A stretch of 64,000 nucleotides of DNA. Source: Pelomicrobium sp036803785 (GTDB lineage: Bacteria; Pseudomonadota; Gammaproteobacteria; Burkholderiales; UBA6910). The translations under genes and the position numbers were made by a program. The first letter of the stretch is position 1, and the number at the start of each line of letters is the position of its first letter. Under the pieces are notes generated by a model. The model made no database searches. It was not told the origin of the DNA and was given only the letters and a program-made list of their open reading frames with translations. The DNA lies in assembly GCF_036803785.1 (NCBI RefSeq), contig NZ_DAIRTR010000001.1, positions 1-64,000 of the forward strand. The letters are read 5' to 3'. Of this stretch, positions 16,121-24,445 are shown one piece after another.

Positions 16121-16639
16121 ATGGAACACGGTGAAGAATCGCAAGCGAAGGCGGGGAAGAGTTGTTCGGTCTGCGTGGTGGACGCCGTGACGGCAGTGAT
16201 CCTCATGCTCGTTGGGGCCCTTGTCATGTACGACAGCCACCGGATCGGCGCTTCTTGGTCTCCTGAAGTGGGCCCGCAAGCCGGCTATTTTCCCTTCTAT
16301 ATAGGGCTGCTCATTTTCGTCTGCAGTGCCGTGACCTTATATCAGGCCACCCTGTCCAAAAACCGCGATCGCTCCGTGTTCGTGGATTGGAGCCAGTTCA
16401 AACGGGTGCTTCAAGTGCTGGTTCCATCCATCATTTACGCCGTCGGCGTCAGTACGATCGGCATTTACGTGTCCTCCACCCTTTTTATCGCCGGCTTCAT
16501 GCTCTTGCTCGGCAAGTACAAAATTTTGCCGACGCTGCTGGTGAGTGTGGGTGTGTCGGTGGTGATGTTCTGGATGTTCGAGATCCAATTCCTCATTCCG
16601 CTGCCGAAGGGCCCGCTGGAGGCCTGGCTCGGCTACTGA
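16121..16639 (+). CDS. tctB: tripartite tricarboxylate transporter small membrane subunit (TctB family)
   Basis: The 172-residue protein has four predicted membrane helices: about residues 24-42, 55-75, 98-120 and 130-160. It shows the family's arrangement with a GPQAGYFPF turn after helix 1. It is the small permease subunit working with TctA and TctC in secondary, cation-driven uptake. tctA begins 50 bases downstream. Confidence 0.85.
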   Translation: MEHGEESQAKAGKSCSVCVVDAVTAVILMLVGALVMYDSHRIGASWSPEVGPQAGYFPFYIGLLIFVCSAVTLYQATLSKNRDRSVFVDWSQFKRVLQVLVPSIIYAVGVSTIGIYVSSTLFIAGFMLLLGKYKILPTLLVSVGVSVVMFWMFEIQFLIPLPKGPLEAWLGY

Positions 16640-16689
16640 ATGACCAACGGTGAGAAAGGTGCAAAAGCGCGGGTCGAGGGGAGGCTGAA

Positions 16690-18222
16690 GTGGAAGAGAT
16701 CGCTGCACTGTTTCATGGTTTCGCTATAGTGCTCACCCCGCACAACTTCATGCTCATGATGCTGGGCGTGGTGCTGGGGGTCATCATCGGCGTGCTGCCA
16801 GGCTTGGGAGGGGCAAACGGCATTGCGATCCTATTGCCACTTACCTTTTCCATGGATCCCACGTCCGCCATCATCATGCTCTCCTGCATTTACTGGGGGG
16901 CGCTTTTCGGTGGGGCCATCACCTCGATTCTGTTTAACATCCCGGGCGAGCCTTGGTCGGTCGCGACCACCTTTGACGGCTACCCCTTGGCCCAGCAAGG
17001 GCGCGCCGGGGAAGCGTTGACCGCCGCCTTCACCTCTTCGTTCATCGGCGCCTTCGTGGCGGTCATCATTATCACCTTCCTGGCGCCCTTGGTGGCGGAT
17101 TTCGCCCTGGAGTTTGGCCCGCCCGAGTTCTTCTCTGTGTATTTGCTCACCTTTTGTAGCTTTGTCGGCATGGGCAAGGGCTCGCCGTTCAAGATCATCG
17201 CCTCCATGATGCTGGGCTTTGCCCTGGCGGCGGTCGGCATCGACACGGTGACCGGGCAACTGCGCCTCACTTTCGGCATCACGGAGCTGCTGAAGGGCTT
17301 TGACTTCCTGGTAGCGGTGATCGGCCTGTTCGGCATCGGTGAGATCCTGCTCACCATGGAAGAGGGCCTCGAGTTTCGCTCTGCCGCCAAAGGCAAGATC
17401 AATCTCAAGGTGGTGCTGGAGACGTGGGCCAAACTGCCCAGGTACTGGGTCACCGCGATCCGTGGCTCACTGATCGGCTGCTGGCTGGGTATCACCCCGG
17501 GCGGGGCGACACCGGCCTCGTTCATGAGCTACGGGGTCGCCAAGCGCATGTCCAAGGACGGGGACAAGTTCGGCACTGGCCAGATCGAGGGCATCGTTGC
17601 CCCCGAGACGGCGGCCCACGCGGCGGGCACCAGCGCTCTGCTGCCCATGATTTCCCTAGGTATCCCGGGATCGCCCACGGCAGCGGTGCTACTGGGTGGG
17701 CTGCTCATTTGGGGCCTGCAGCCGGGTCCACTCCTTTTTGTGGAGAAGGCGGATTTCGTCTGGGGGCTCATCGCCGCCATGTACCTGGGCAACATCGCGG
17801 GGTTGATCGTGGTGCTCACTTGCGTGCCGCTTTTTGCCGCGATCCTGCGCATTCCCTTCGCAGTGATCGCTCCGGTGATTATTGTCATCTGCGCCGTGGG
17901 TGCTTACACCGTGGCCAATGCCCAGGTGGACATCTGGTATATGATCGCCTTTGGCTTCATCGGCTACGTGTTTAAGAAGCTGGACTACCCCCTCGCCCCA
18001 TTGGTCCTCGCCATCGTTCTGGGGGACCGGGCGGAAGACGCTTTCCGCCAGTCGATGCTGGTAGCCCAGGGAGACCTCACAATACTCTGGTCCAACTGGC
18101 TAGTGGGGAGCATCACCACCCTGGCCCTCGTCATGCTCTTCTGGCCGCTCATCTCCAAGGGGCTTAAGAGGATCCGCTCCGGCCGGGTCGATACCCAGCA
18201 GGAGCAGCGGCCGGTGGAGTGA
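16690..18222 (+). CDS. tctA: tripartite tricarboxylate transporter large permease (TctA family)
   Basis: The 510-residue integral membrane protein has about 11-12 helices and the two family repeats: GVLPGLGGANGIAILLPLTF near residue 35 and the SLGIPGSPTAAVLLGG loop near residue 320. It translocates the carboxylate delivered by TctC. The start is a GTG at 16690, with GAGGGGAGG just upstream. The length is normal for TctA. Confidence 0.94.
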   Translation: MEEIAALFHGFAIVLTPHNFMLMMLGVVLGVIIGVLPGLGGANGIAILLPLTFSMDPTSAIIMLSCIYWGALFGGAITSILFNIPGEPWSVATTFDGYPLAQQGRAGEALTAAFTSSFIGAFVAVIIITFLAPLVADFALEFGPPEFFSVYLLTFCSFVGMGKGSPFKIIASMMLGFALAAVGIDTVTGQLRLTFGITELLKGFDFLVAVIGLFGIGEILLTMEEGLEFRSAAKGKINLKVVLETWAKLPRYWVTAIRGSLIGCWLGITPGGATPASFMSYGVAKRMSKDGDKFGTGQIEGIVAPETAAHAAGTSALLPMISLGIPGSPTAAVLLGGLLIWGLQPGPLLFVEKADFVWGLIAAMYLGNIAGLIVVLTCVPLFAAILRIPFAVIAPVIIVICAVGAYTVANAQVDIWYMIAFGFIGYVFKKLDYPLAPLVLAIVLGDRAEDAFRQSMLVAQGDLTILWSNWLVGSITTLALVMLFWPLISKGLKRIRSGRVDTQQEQRPVE

Positions 18223-18310
18223 GCTGAATGACAGAGGGCGGGGCAATCGTTACCATAGGGGAAAGGCTAGCCATTTTCGGACGACCGGGTCTGGACGGAG
18301 GGTTAGAACG

Positions 18311-19147
18311 ATGCCAGTCATCGCGATGAACCAGGAGATGGGCTCAAAGGGTAAGGATGTAGCCGCCCTGCTGGCCCAGCAGTTAGGCTTGGCGCTGGTC
18401 CGACACGAGGTGGTGGACCACGTGGCTGAAAAGATGCGGACGAAGAAGAGCCTCATTCGCCGCATCATGGAAGGCAAGGCCGGACTGATCGAAGGCATGG
18501 CCACAGACAAGAAAAGCCTGGCCATCTATACCGCCGAGGAAGTGTTCGATCTTGCTTTGAAAGGCAATGTCATCATCCGCGGATGGGGCGCGACTTACCT
18601 CCTCAGACAAGTATCCCATATCCCCTGCGTACGGGTCTGCGCTCCCATGGAAGTGCGGGTCAAGTGGATGATGGAGCGGCTCGAAACCGACGACGAAGAG
18701 CTGGTGCGTCAGGAGCTGCGGCGCAGCGACGCTGCTCATATCGCCAATATGCAACAGCGCTTCGGCGTCACCTGGGGCGACCCCCTGATCTATGACCTGG
18801 TCCTCAACACGGAACGGCTGTCGGTGGAGACGTGCGCCGAAGAAATCAAGCTGTTGCTACAGCGCCCTGAGTTCCAGGAAACCCCGGAGTCGCGGGCAAA
18901 GCTGCAGAACTTGGCGCTGGAAGCGCGGGTGCGGGCGGCGCTCAAGAGTGACCCCGACACCGATGACATTAACATCACCATCGAGGCTGACGGCGGGCGC
19001 GTGAAGCTGCTCGGTATTGTGCTGCACGACAGCGAGCGCACCGCGGCGGAGAAAACAGTGCGCGCCGTGCCGGGCGTGACGGCAGTCGAGAATGAGCTCA
19101 AAGTAATGTCGCGAGCGCGTATTTTCACATCCGAGAAATACGACTGA
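18311..19147 (+). CDS. cytidylate-kinase-like protein fused to a BON domain
   Basis: The 278-residue protein has an N-terminal P-loop fold of the cytidylate-kinase-like family (about residues 1-190; MNQEMGSKGKDVA in place of the phosphate loop, then an IIRGWGA motif). The C-terminal BON domain (about 205-268; INITIEADGGRVKLLGIV and the VPGVTAVENELKV signature) usually binds membranes or ligands. Genuine Cmk phosphorylates CMP, but this branch often sits with transporters and its substrate is unknown. It starts at an ATG behind GGAGGG, 88 bases after tctA, and converges with the crp/fnr-like gene. Co-transcription with tctCBA is likely. Confidence 0.75.
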   Translation: MPVIAMNQEMGSKGKDVAALLAQQLGLALVRHEVVDHVAEKMRTKKSLIRRIMEGKAGLIEGMATDKKSLAIYTAEEVFDLALKGNVIIRGWGATYLLRQVSHIPCVRVCAPMEVRVKWMMERLETDDEELVRQELRRSDAAHIANMQQRFGVTWGDPLIYDLVLNTERLSVETCAEEIKLLLQRPEFQETPESRAKLQNLALEARVRAALKSDPDTDDINITIEADGGRVKLLGIVLHDSERTAAEKTVRAVPGVTAVENELKVMSRARIFTSEKYD

Positions 19148-19283
19148 GCTCGTTGCCCGGGGCTCGCGGTGGAGCTGCCGGTGAATGGTCGACAAATCAT
19201 TTCCGCACTCTGTTTGCTCTTTCCTACCCCGGAGCGGGAGAGAGGGAGAGTTTGGCGCCCGTCAGGCACTGAGGGGACGCCCG

Positions 19284-19898
19284 CTAGATCTCGATTTTGC
19301 CCTTGTGCTTGAGCCGACTTAAGGTTTCTGGCGACAGGTTGAGGTAGGACGCCAGCTCCTTCTTGGGGAGCCGCTCCGTCAACTCGGGATGCTTGCGCAT
19401 GAAGCGATGCACTCGACCCGGAGCATCCAACAGGTGGAGCGTGATGGTGTGGGCCATCACCTCGCTCATCAATTTCATCACCTCAAACTCAAAGTCGGCC
19501 TTGACGCTTGGATGCCGGTCCATGAAGCGTACCCATTGTTCCATGGAAAGCTTGGCGGTGCGTACCCGGGTGACAGCGCGGATCGAGTACGGGATAGGGG
19601 TTTTCAGGCGCCAGGCAGCGTAGCTCGTGTCAATGTCGCTTTCTGCCGCGAAGCGCAGGATCATTTCCTTTCCTTCCTTGTTCGTCACCACCCGCTTGAG
19701 AATACCTTCGATGATGAAGTATTGCTCCATGGAAAGGTCACCCTGGTTTTCCAGGGATCTTCCTTTCGGATAGTCGGCGATTTCGAGCAAAGGCTCCAGT
19801 TCTTCCCACGCCTCCTGGGGCATGTTCTTGAGCACCAGGTTTTGCCGCAGCTGTAGGCGCAGGATTTTGTATTCGGGGTGGGCGACTAGGGCGACCAT
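19284..19898 (-). CDS. Crp/Fnr-family transcription regulator without cysteines
   Basis: The 204-residue protein has a cyclic-nucleotide-binding-like beta roll (about 20-120) and a C-terminal winged helix. The recognition helix reads LSPETLSRL with E191, S194 and R195, the E-x-x-S-R pattern that lets Fnr read TTGA half-sites. It has no cysteine, so it cannot carry an Fnr-type oxygen-sensing cluster; its signal is unknown. It is divergent from the oxalyl-CoA-decarboxylase-like gene, and a perfect TTGACCGCGGTCAA palindrome lies between them, 59 bases from its own start. Autoregulation and control of the C1/oxalate genes are likely. Confidence 0.88.
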   Translation of the reverse strand: MVALVAHPEYKILRLQLRQNLVLKNMPQEAWEELEPLLEIADYPKGRSLENQGDLSMEQYFIIEGILKRVVTNKEGKEMILRFAAESDIDTSYAAWRLKTPIPYSIRAVTRVRTAKLSMEQWVRFMDRHPSVKADFEFEVMKLMSEVMAHTITLHLLDAPGRVHRFMRKHPELTERLPKKELASYLNLSPETLSRLKHKGKIEI

Positions 19899-19956
19899 CG
19901 AGGAGCGGCAGGTTCAGCGAACGTCAGCCGGAAGAAAAGGTCGGAGAAGCTCGAAT

Positions 19957-19972
19957 ATTGACCGCGGTCAAT
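19957..19972. promoter_or_regulatory. perfect 16-bp palindrome, Fnr-type operator
   Basis: ATTGACCGCGGTCAAT reads the same on both strands. It is the only perfect member of the four-site set and lies in the divergent region between the Crp/Fnr gene and the ThDP enzyme gene, about 100 bases before the latter. Confidence 0.7.
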
Positions 19973-20071
19973 GCCGAAAGCCCGGCAACTGCTTAAATTT
20001 CTGTGTAATTCTTAATTTTATTTCATCAAGCGCAGGATTCGCAATTCCCAACGAACGGTCAGGAGGAAATC

Positions 20072-21766
20072 ATGGGAACCGTGGAAACACAAGTCGCCAG
20101 CGGCCAAGACGTCAAGCTGATCAGCGGCGGCCAGATCGTAGCCAAGTTTCTCAAGCAGGAAGGCATTAACCACATTTTCACCATTTCCGGCGGGCACATC
20201 ATCGATATCTACAACGGCTGCCTGGACGAGGGGATCCGCATCGTGGACGTACGCCACGAACAGGTGGCTGCCCACGCGGCCGACGCCTATGCCCGCATCA
20301 CCGGCAACCTCGGATGTGCCGTGGTGACCGCCGGCCCGGGCACGACCGACGCGGTGACGGGTGTCGCCAACGCTTTCCGGGCGGAGTCGCCCATGCTGCT
20401 GATCGGGGGCGGCGGCCCGCTCAAGCAGTACAAGATGGGAGCGCTGCAGGACCTCGCTCACGTTCCCATGATGACGCCCATCACCAAGTTCGCTTCTACC
20501 GTAATGACCACCGAGCGTTGTGCCGAGATGATGAGTCAGGCGGTGCGCGAGATGTACAACGGCGCGCCAGGGCCCGGCTATCTGGAAATCCCGCACGACG
20601 TGCTAGACGGCAAGGTAGACGCGTCGAAGGTGCGCATCCCCAAGAATTATCGGGTACGAGGCGAGTTCATCGGCGATCCCAACGAGCTGGCTAGGGCGGC
20701 TGAGGCCATTGCCAGCGCGGAGCGGCCGGTGGTCCTGTTTGGCACCCAGACCCGCACTTGTCGAGCGCACGAGGCGGTGGACCGCTTCGCCCGCCACTTC
20801 AACATCCCGGTTTACGTGAACGGCGCTGCGCGCGGTACTCTGCCTCGCAACCATCCGTACAACTTCATGCCTTCCCGGCGCGTCGCATTCGACAATGCGG
20901 ATGTGATCTTCTTGGTAGGCACGCCCCTCGACTTCCGCATGGGCTATGGCCGCAGGCTCAATCCGAAGGCGAAGATCATCATCCTCGACATGGACTACAA
21001 GAACGTCGGCTATAACCGGGACTTCGACATCGGCCTGGTCGGCAACATCCGGGCGATCCTGAACGCCATGTGCGAGGCATCCAAAGGCGACGTGGCGCGC
21101 AAGCACGATCCCTTCATCAAGATGCTGCGCGAGGAAGAGGAAAAGACCAAAAACAAGAACGACAAGATCATCAAGGACGACAGCCGGGTGCCGATTCATC
21201 CGCTACGCCTGGTCCACGAGATCAACGAGTTCCTATTAGAGGACACCGTGTTCATCGGCGACGGAGGTGACATCGTGACCTTCTCGGGTTCAGTGGTGAA
21301 GCCTCACAAGCCGGGTGGCTGGATGGATCCGGGTCCTCTAGGTACCCTCGGGGTAGGCACGGGGTTTGCCCTTGCTTCTAAACTGCTGCAGCCCGAGCGC
21401 GACGTGGTGGTGCTCTTTGGCGATGGCTCTTTTGGCCTGACCGGTTTTGATTTTGAGACCATGGTGCGCAATAAGCTGCCCTTCGTCGGGGTGATCGGCA
21501 ACAACGCCTCGTGGAACCAGATCCGCTACGGCCAGGCGATGAAATATGGCAAGGAGCGGGGCGATGTGGGTAACGTGCTCGCCGATGTGCGCTTCGACAA
21601 GTTCGCCGAAGCCATGGGTGGTTTCGGCATCCGGGTGACCGAACCCAGCCAGATCCGGCCGGCGCTGGAAAAGGCCCGGGATGCGGGCGTGCCGGCCTTG
21701 GTGGACGTGGTAATCGACCGGGAGGTGTACTCGAGCGGCACCATGAATCAGACCATGTACAAGTAG
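20072..21766 (+). CDS. thiamine-diphosphate enzyme, oxalyl-CoA decarboxylase / 2-hydroxyacyl-CoA lyase type
   Basis: The 564-residue enzyme has the three domains of the acetolactate-synthase fold. The cofactor-activating glutamate is in VRHEQ (E63), and the ThDP/Mg motif runs from GDGS (450-453) to NN (477-478). Because formyl-CoA:oxalate CoA-transferase lies next door, the simplest role is decarboxylation of oxalyl-CoA to formyl-CoA and CO2. The sequence, however, departs from the well-known Oxalobacter-type Oxc in its substrate-side segments and C terminus (ends TMNQTMYK), so lyase or synthase activity on other acyl-CoAs is possible. GGAGGAA precedes the ATG. An Fnr-type operator and a divergent regulator lie upstream. 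Confidence 0.78.
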   Translation: MGTVETQVASGQDVKLISGGQIVAKFLKQEGINHIFTISGGHIIDIYNGCLDEGIRIVDVRHEQVAAHAADAYARITGNLGCAVVTAGPGTTDAVTGVANAFRAESPMLLIGGGGPLKQYKMGALQDLAHVPMMTPITKFASTVMTTERCAEMMSQAVREMYNGAPGPGYLEIPHDVLDGKVDASKVRIPKNYRVRGEFIGDPNELARAAEAIASAERPVVLFGTQTRTCRAHEAVDRFARHFNIPVYVNGAARGTLPRNHPYNFMPSRRVAFDNADVIFLVGTPLDFRMGYGRRLNPKAKIIILDMDYKNVGYNRDFDIGLVGNIRAILNAMCEASKGDVARKHDPFIKMLREEEEKTKNKNDKIIKDDSRVPIHPLRLVHEINEFLLEDTVFIGDGGDIVTFSGSVVKPHKPGGWMDPGPLGTLGVGTGFALASKLLQPERDVVVLFGDGSFGLTGFDFETMVRNKLPFVGVIGNNASWNQIRYGQAMKYGKERGDVGNVLADVRFDKFAEAMGGFGIRVTEPSQIRPALEKARDAGVPALVDVVIDREVYSSGTMNQTMYK

Positions 21767-21775
21767 GTCGTCACT

Positions 21776-21820
21776 AGGGGCTGCGGCGTTTGGCTGCTTC
21801 GGCCTGCCGCAGCTCCTTTG
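21776..21820 (+). terminator. stem-loop after the ThDP enzyme gene
   Basis: A 12-pair stem (21776-21787 with 21806-21817, one G-T pair) is followed by a short TTT. It could terminate or attenuate before the CoA-transferase gene. A TATAAT at 21831-21836 just beyond it may start a separate transcript, though no -35 is evident. Confidence 0.5.
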
Positions 21821-21928
21821 GTTCTCGGCATATAATCCGACCGGTGCGATCGCTGGTTCAGTGGTGGCAAAGGCAGGCCCAAGACATGGCCGGCATCCGG
21901 TTCCCAGTCATGAGGAGGTGAGATTTTC

Positions 21929-23212
21929 ATGGACAAGGCACTCTCGGGATTTCGAATCCTGGACATGACCCACGTTCAGGCGGGGCCCACCGCCTCGCAG
22001 CTGCTTGCCTGGCTCGGGGCTGACGTGATCAAACTGGAACCTCCCACGGGAGACGTGACCCGCGGCCAGTTGCGCGACATCCCGAACGCGGACAGCTTGT
22101 ATTTCACCATGCTCAACTGCAACAAGCGGTCGATCACGGTGAACCTCAAGAATCCCATGGGCAAAGAGGTGCTGACCGATTTGATCAAGAAGTGCGACGT
22201 CCTCATGGAAAACTTCGGCCCCGGGGTGCTGGACCGGCTGGGTTTCTCTTGGGAGAAGGTGCGACACATCAACCCGCGCATCGTCATGGCTTCTATTAAG
22301 GGATTCGGCAGCTCCGGTCCTTACGCCGATTTCAAGGCCTATGAGAACGTGGCTCAGGCCATGGGAGGCTCCATGAGCACCACGGGTTTTCCCGACGGAC
22401 CGCCCCTGGTAACCGGCGCCCAGATCGGCGACTCGGGAACAGGGCTACATCTTGCCATCGGCATTCTGGCTGCTTTGCACCATCGCAACCGCACCGGCCG
22501 CGGCCAGTATGTGGAAGTAGCGATGATGGATGGCGTCATGAACCTGTGTCGGGTCAAGTTCCGCGATCACCAGCGGCTCCAGCGCGGCCCTCTACCTGAA
22601 TACTCGGTGCCGACTGAGGGTCTCAAGGCCACACCTCGGGCGGGTAACGACTCGGGTGGTGGCCAGCTCGGAAACGCCATCAAGTGCAAGCCCGGCGGTC
22701 CCAACGACTATCTCTACGTCGTTGTGCAAGAAGCGGTGTGGGAGGCACTGGCCAATCGTGTGGGGGGTGAAGCTTTGGCCAAGGATCCTCGCTTCGCTAC
22801 CATTGGTGAGCGTCGCAAAAACCAGAAGGAGATGTGGCGCATCCTGAACGAGTTTGCTTCCAACTACACCAAGTGGGAGTTGATGAAGATTCTAAACGAG
22901 CTCGACGTGCCATGCGGCCCCATCATGAGCACGGAGGATCTTGTGAACGACGAGCACGTTAAGCTTCGGGAGATGATCGTCGAGCTGGATCATCCCCAGC
23001 GTGGCAAGTGGTACAACGTCGGCATGCCGATCAAGCTCTCCGATTCACCGGCGGAGATCAAGCGCTCGCCTTTGCTGGGAGAGCACACCGACGAGATTCT
23101 GGCGGAGGTGCTCGGTTACTCCCAGGAGCATATCAGCTCCTTGCGTGAGGCAGGCGCCTTTTCCAAGCAGCCCGCCAAGGTGCCAGAATACCACGAGCCA
23201 CGCACGGACTAG
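21929..23212 (+). CDS. frc: formyl-CoA:oxalate CoA-transferase (class III)
   Basis: The 427-residue family III CoA-transferase moves CoA from formyl-CoA to oxalate. It keeps the hallmarks of Frc: HVQAGP near the N terminus, DSLYFTMLNCNKRSI, the catalytic aspartate in GDSGTG (D168, expected near 169) and the flexible glycine loop GGGQ at 243-246 that closes over the intermediate, set in a TPRAGND...KCKPGG context. These specific features argue for Frc over generic CaiB/racemase relatives. AGGAGGTG precedes ATG 21929. It lies between the ThDP enzyme and a formyltransferase. Confidence 0.88.
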   Translation: MDKALSGFRILDMTHVQAGPTASQLLAWLGADVIKLEPPTGDVTRGQLRDIPNADSLYFTMLNCNKRSITVNLKNPMGKEVLTDLIKKCDVLMENFGPGVLDRLGFSWEKVRHINPRIVMASIKGFGSSGPYADFKAYENVAQAMGGSMSTTGFPDGPPLVTGAQIGDSGTGLHLAIGILAALHHRNRTGRGQYVEVAMMDGVMNLCRVKFRDHQRLQRGPLPEYSVPTEGLKATPRAGNDSGGGQLGNAIKCKPGGPNDYLYVVVQEAVWEALANRVGGEALAKDPRFATIGERRKNQKEMWRILNEFASNYTKWELMKILNELDVPCGPIMSTEDLVNDEHVKLREMIVELDHPQRGKWYNVGMPIKLSDSPAEIKRSPLLGEHTDEILAEVLGYSQEHISSLREAGAFSKQPAKVPEYHEPRTD

Positions 23213-23271
23213 ATCCTGCTGGAAGGAACACAGACATCAGAGTTGCCAATTATCGGTTAACAGGATTTTGG

Positions 23272-23318
23272 TTTCGGTTCACGTTAACCCCTTTGGCGAA
23301 CGTGAGCCATTACCGAAA
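23272..23318 (+). promoter_or_regulatory. structured leader before the formyltransferase gene
   Basis: GGTTCACGTT (23276-23285) pairs with AACGTGAGCC (23299-23308) over ten positions, and TTTCGG/CCGAAA extends the stem after a four-base bulge. It ends about 20 bases before the start codon. No T-run follows, so it is more likely a translational or stability element than a terminator. Confidence 0.4.
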
Positions 23319-23339
23319 TCTTGCTGAGGGGAGTCCGAA

Positions 23340-24272
23340 ATGAGAGTTGCCATTATTGGCCAGCAAGATTTTGGCAAGGCGGTGATGGAGGCCTTTCTTG
23401 CCCGCGGCGACACCGTCGCAGGCGTGTTCGTGGCCCCCGAGAAGGCAGGGGCCAAACCGGATCCGCTGAAACTGGCCGCCCAGGAGAAGGGGTTACCCCT
23501 GTTTCAGTTCCCGTCTTACAGGAAAGCAGAGGCCCAGGACGCGTTGCGTCAGCTCAAAGTGGACCTGGGTATCATGGCTTACGTGCTGTTGTTCGCGCCC
23601 CAGGAGTTCGTGAACATTCCCAAGCACGGCACTATTCAGTACCACCCGTCCTTGCTGCCAAAGTATCGCGGCCCCAGCTCCATCAACTGGCCCATCATTC
23701 GCGGTGACACCCGCACGGGCCTCACCATCTTCCGTCCAACCGATGGGCTGGACGAGGGGCCGGTCATCCTGCAGAAGGAAGTGGATATTGGGCCTGACGA
23801 GACTCTGGGGGATGTGTACTTCAACAAACTCTTCCCCCTGGGTGTCCAGGCCATGCTGGAAGCAGCGGACCTGGTCGTCGCGGGCAAGCACAAGGAAATG
23901 GTGCAGGACGAATCCCAGGCGAGCTACGAGGGCTGGTGCCGCGAGGCCGAGGCGCGGATCAACTGGCACAACCATGTGGACTTCATCTATAACCTAATCC
24001 GAGGCTGCAACCCGGCGCCCGGCGCATGGACGACCCTGGGCGGGAAGAAGCTGCAGATTTTCGATGCCCGCAAGTCGGTCTATCGCCGTTTTGGCGACGT
24101 AAGCGGCAAAATCGGGGAGGTCACCCAGATCACCGACACTGGCTTCAAGGTGAGCGCTCAGGGCGGACAGATTGAGGTGATGCGGGTCAAGCCTGAGGAG
24201 GGCAAGAAGGTCTCCGCTGCGGAATTCGTAAAGGCTGCGGGTATCACAGTGGGGACCATGCTGGGGACCTGA
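23340..24272 (+). CDS. formyltransferase / 10-formyl-THF hydrolase-like protein
   Basis: The 310-residue protein matches the N-terminal hydrolase domain of 10-formyltetrahydrofolate dehydrogenase: an N-terminal formyltransferase domain (1-200) with YHPSLLPKYRG and a C-terminal OB-like domain with the NWH...NLIRGCNPAPGAWT segment. Catalytic H102 and D138 stand 36 residues apart, the same spacing as the essential His and Asp in the animal enzyme. It should handle the formyl group of 10-formyl-THF by hydrolysis or transfer. Next to frc and a formyl-CoA-producing enzyme it could also link formyl-CoA to folate, which is speculative. A strong terminator follows. Confidence 0.82.
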   Translation: MRVAIIGQQDFGKAVMEAFLARGDTVAGVFVAPEKAGAKPDPLKLAAQEKGLPLFQFPSYRKAEAQDALRQLKVDLGIMAYVLLFAPQEFVNIPKHGTIQYHPSLLPKYRGPSSINWPIIRGDTRTGLTIFRPTDGLDEGPVILQKEVDIGPDETLGDVYFNKLFPLGVQAMLEAADLVVAGKHKEMVQDESQASYEGWCREAEARINWHNHVDFIYNLIRGCNPAPGAWTTLGGKKLQIFDARKSVYRRFGDVSGKIGEVTQITDTGFKVSAQGGQIEVMRVKPEEGKKVSAAEFVKAAGITVGTMLGT

Positions 24273-24300
24273 GGGGCAAGTCTTTCACCCCTTCATTCGG

Positions 24301-24329
24301 AGGCCAGCGGATTCGCTGGCCTTTTTGTT
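24301..24329 (+). terminator. rho-independent terminator after the formyltransferase gene
   Basis: AGGCCAGCG-GATT-CGCTGGCCT forms a perfect nine-pair stem with a four-base loop followed by TTTTTG. It closes the oxalate/formyl block. Confidence 0.92.
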
Positions 24330-24445
24330 TGCCCAGCCTTCGGCAATCATTTATTTTTTCCTTGAAATCGTATATTTTATAAGCAACTAGGAAAACAACT
24401 TTAAGAGGTTTCTTTGATTCCGTGTCTAATAAGCGGGACAGCCCT

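Noticed and set aside
24340..24390. A/T-rich stretch before the PP2C gene as a sigma-70 promoter
   Set aside because: TTGAAA and TATAAG are present but only about ten bases apart, so no acceptable promoter could be defined.
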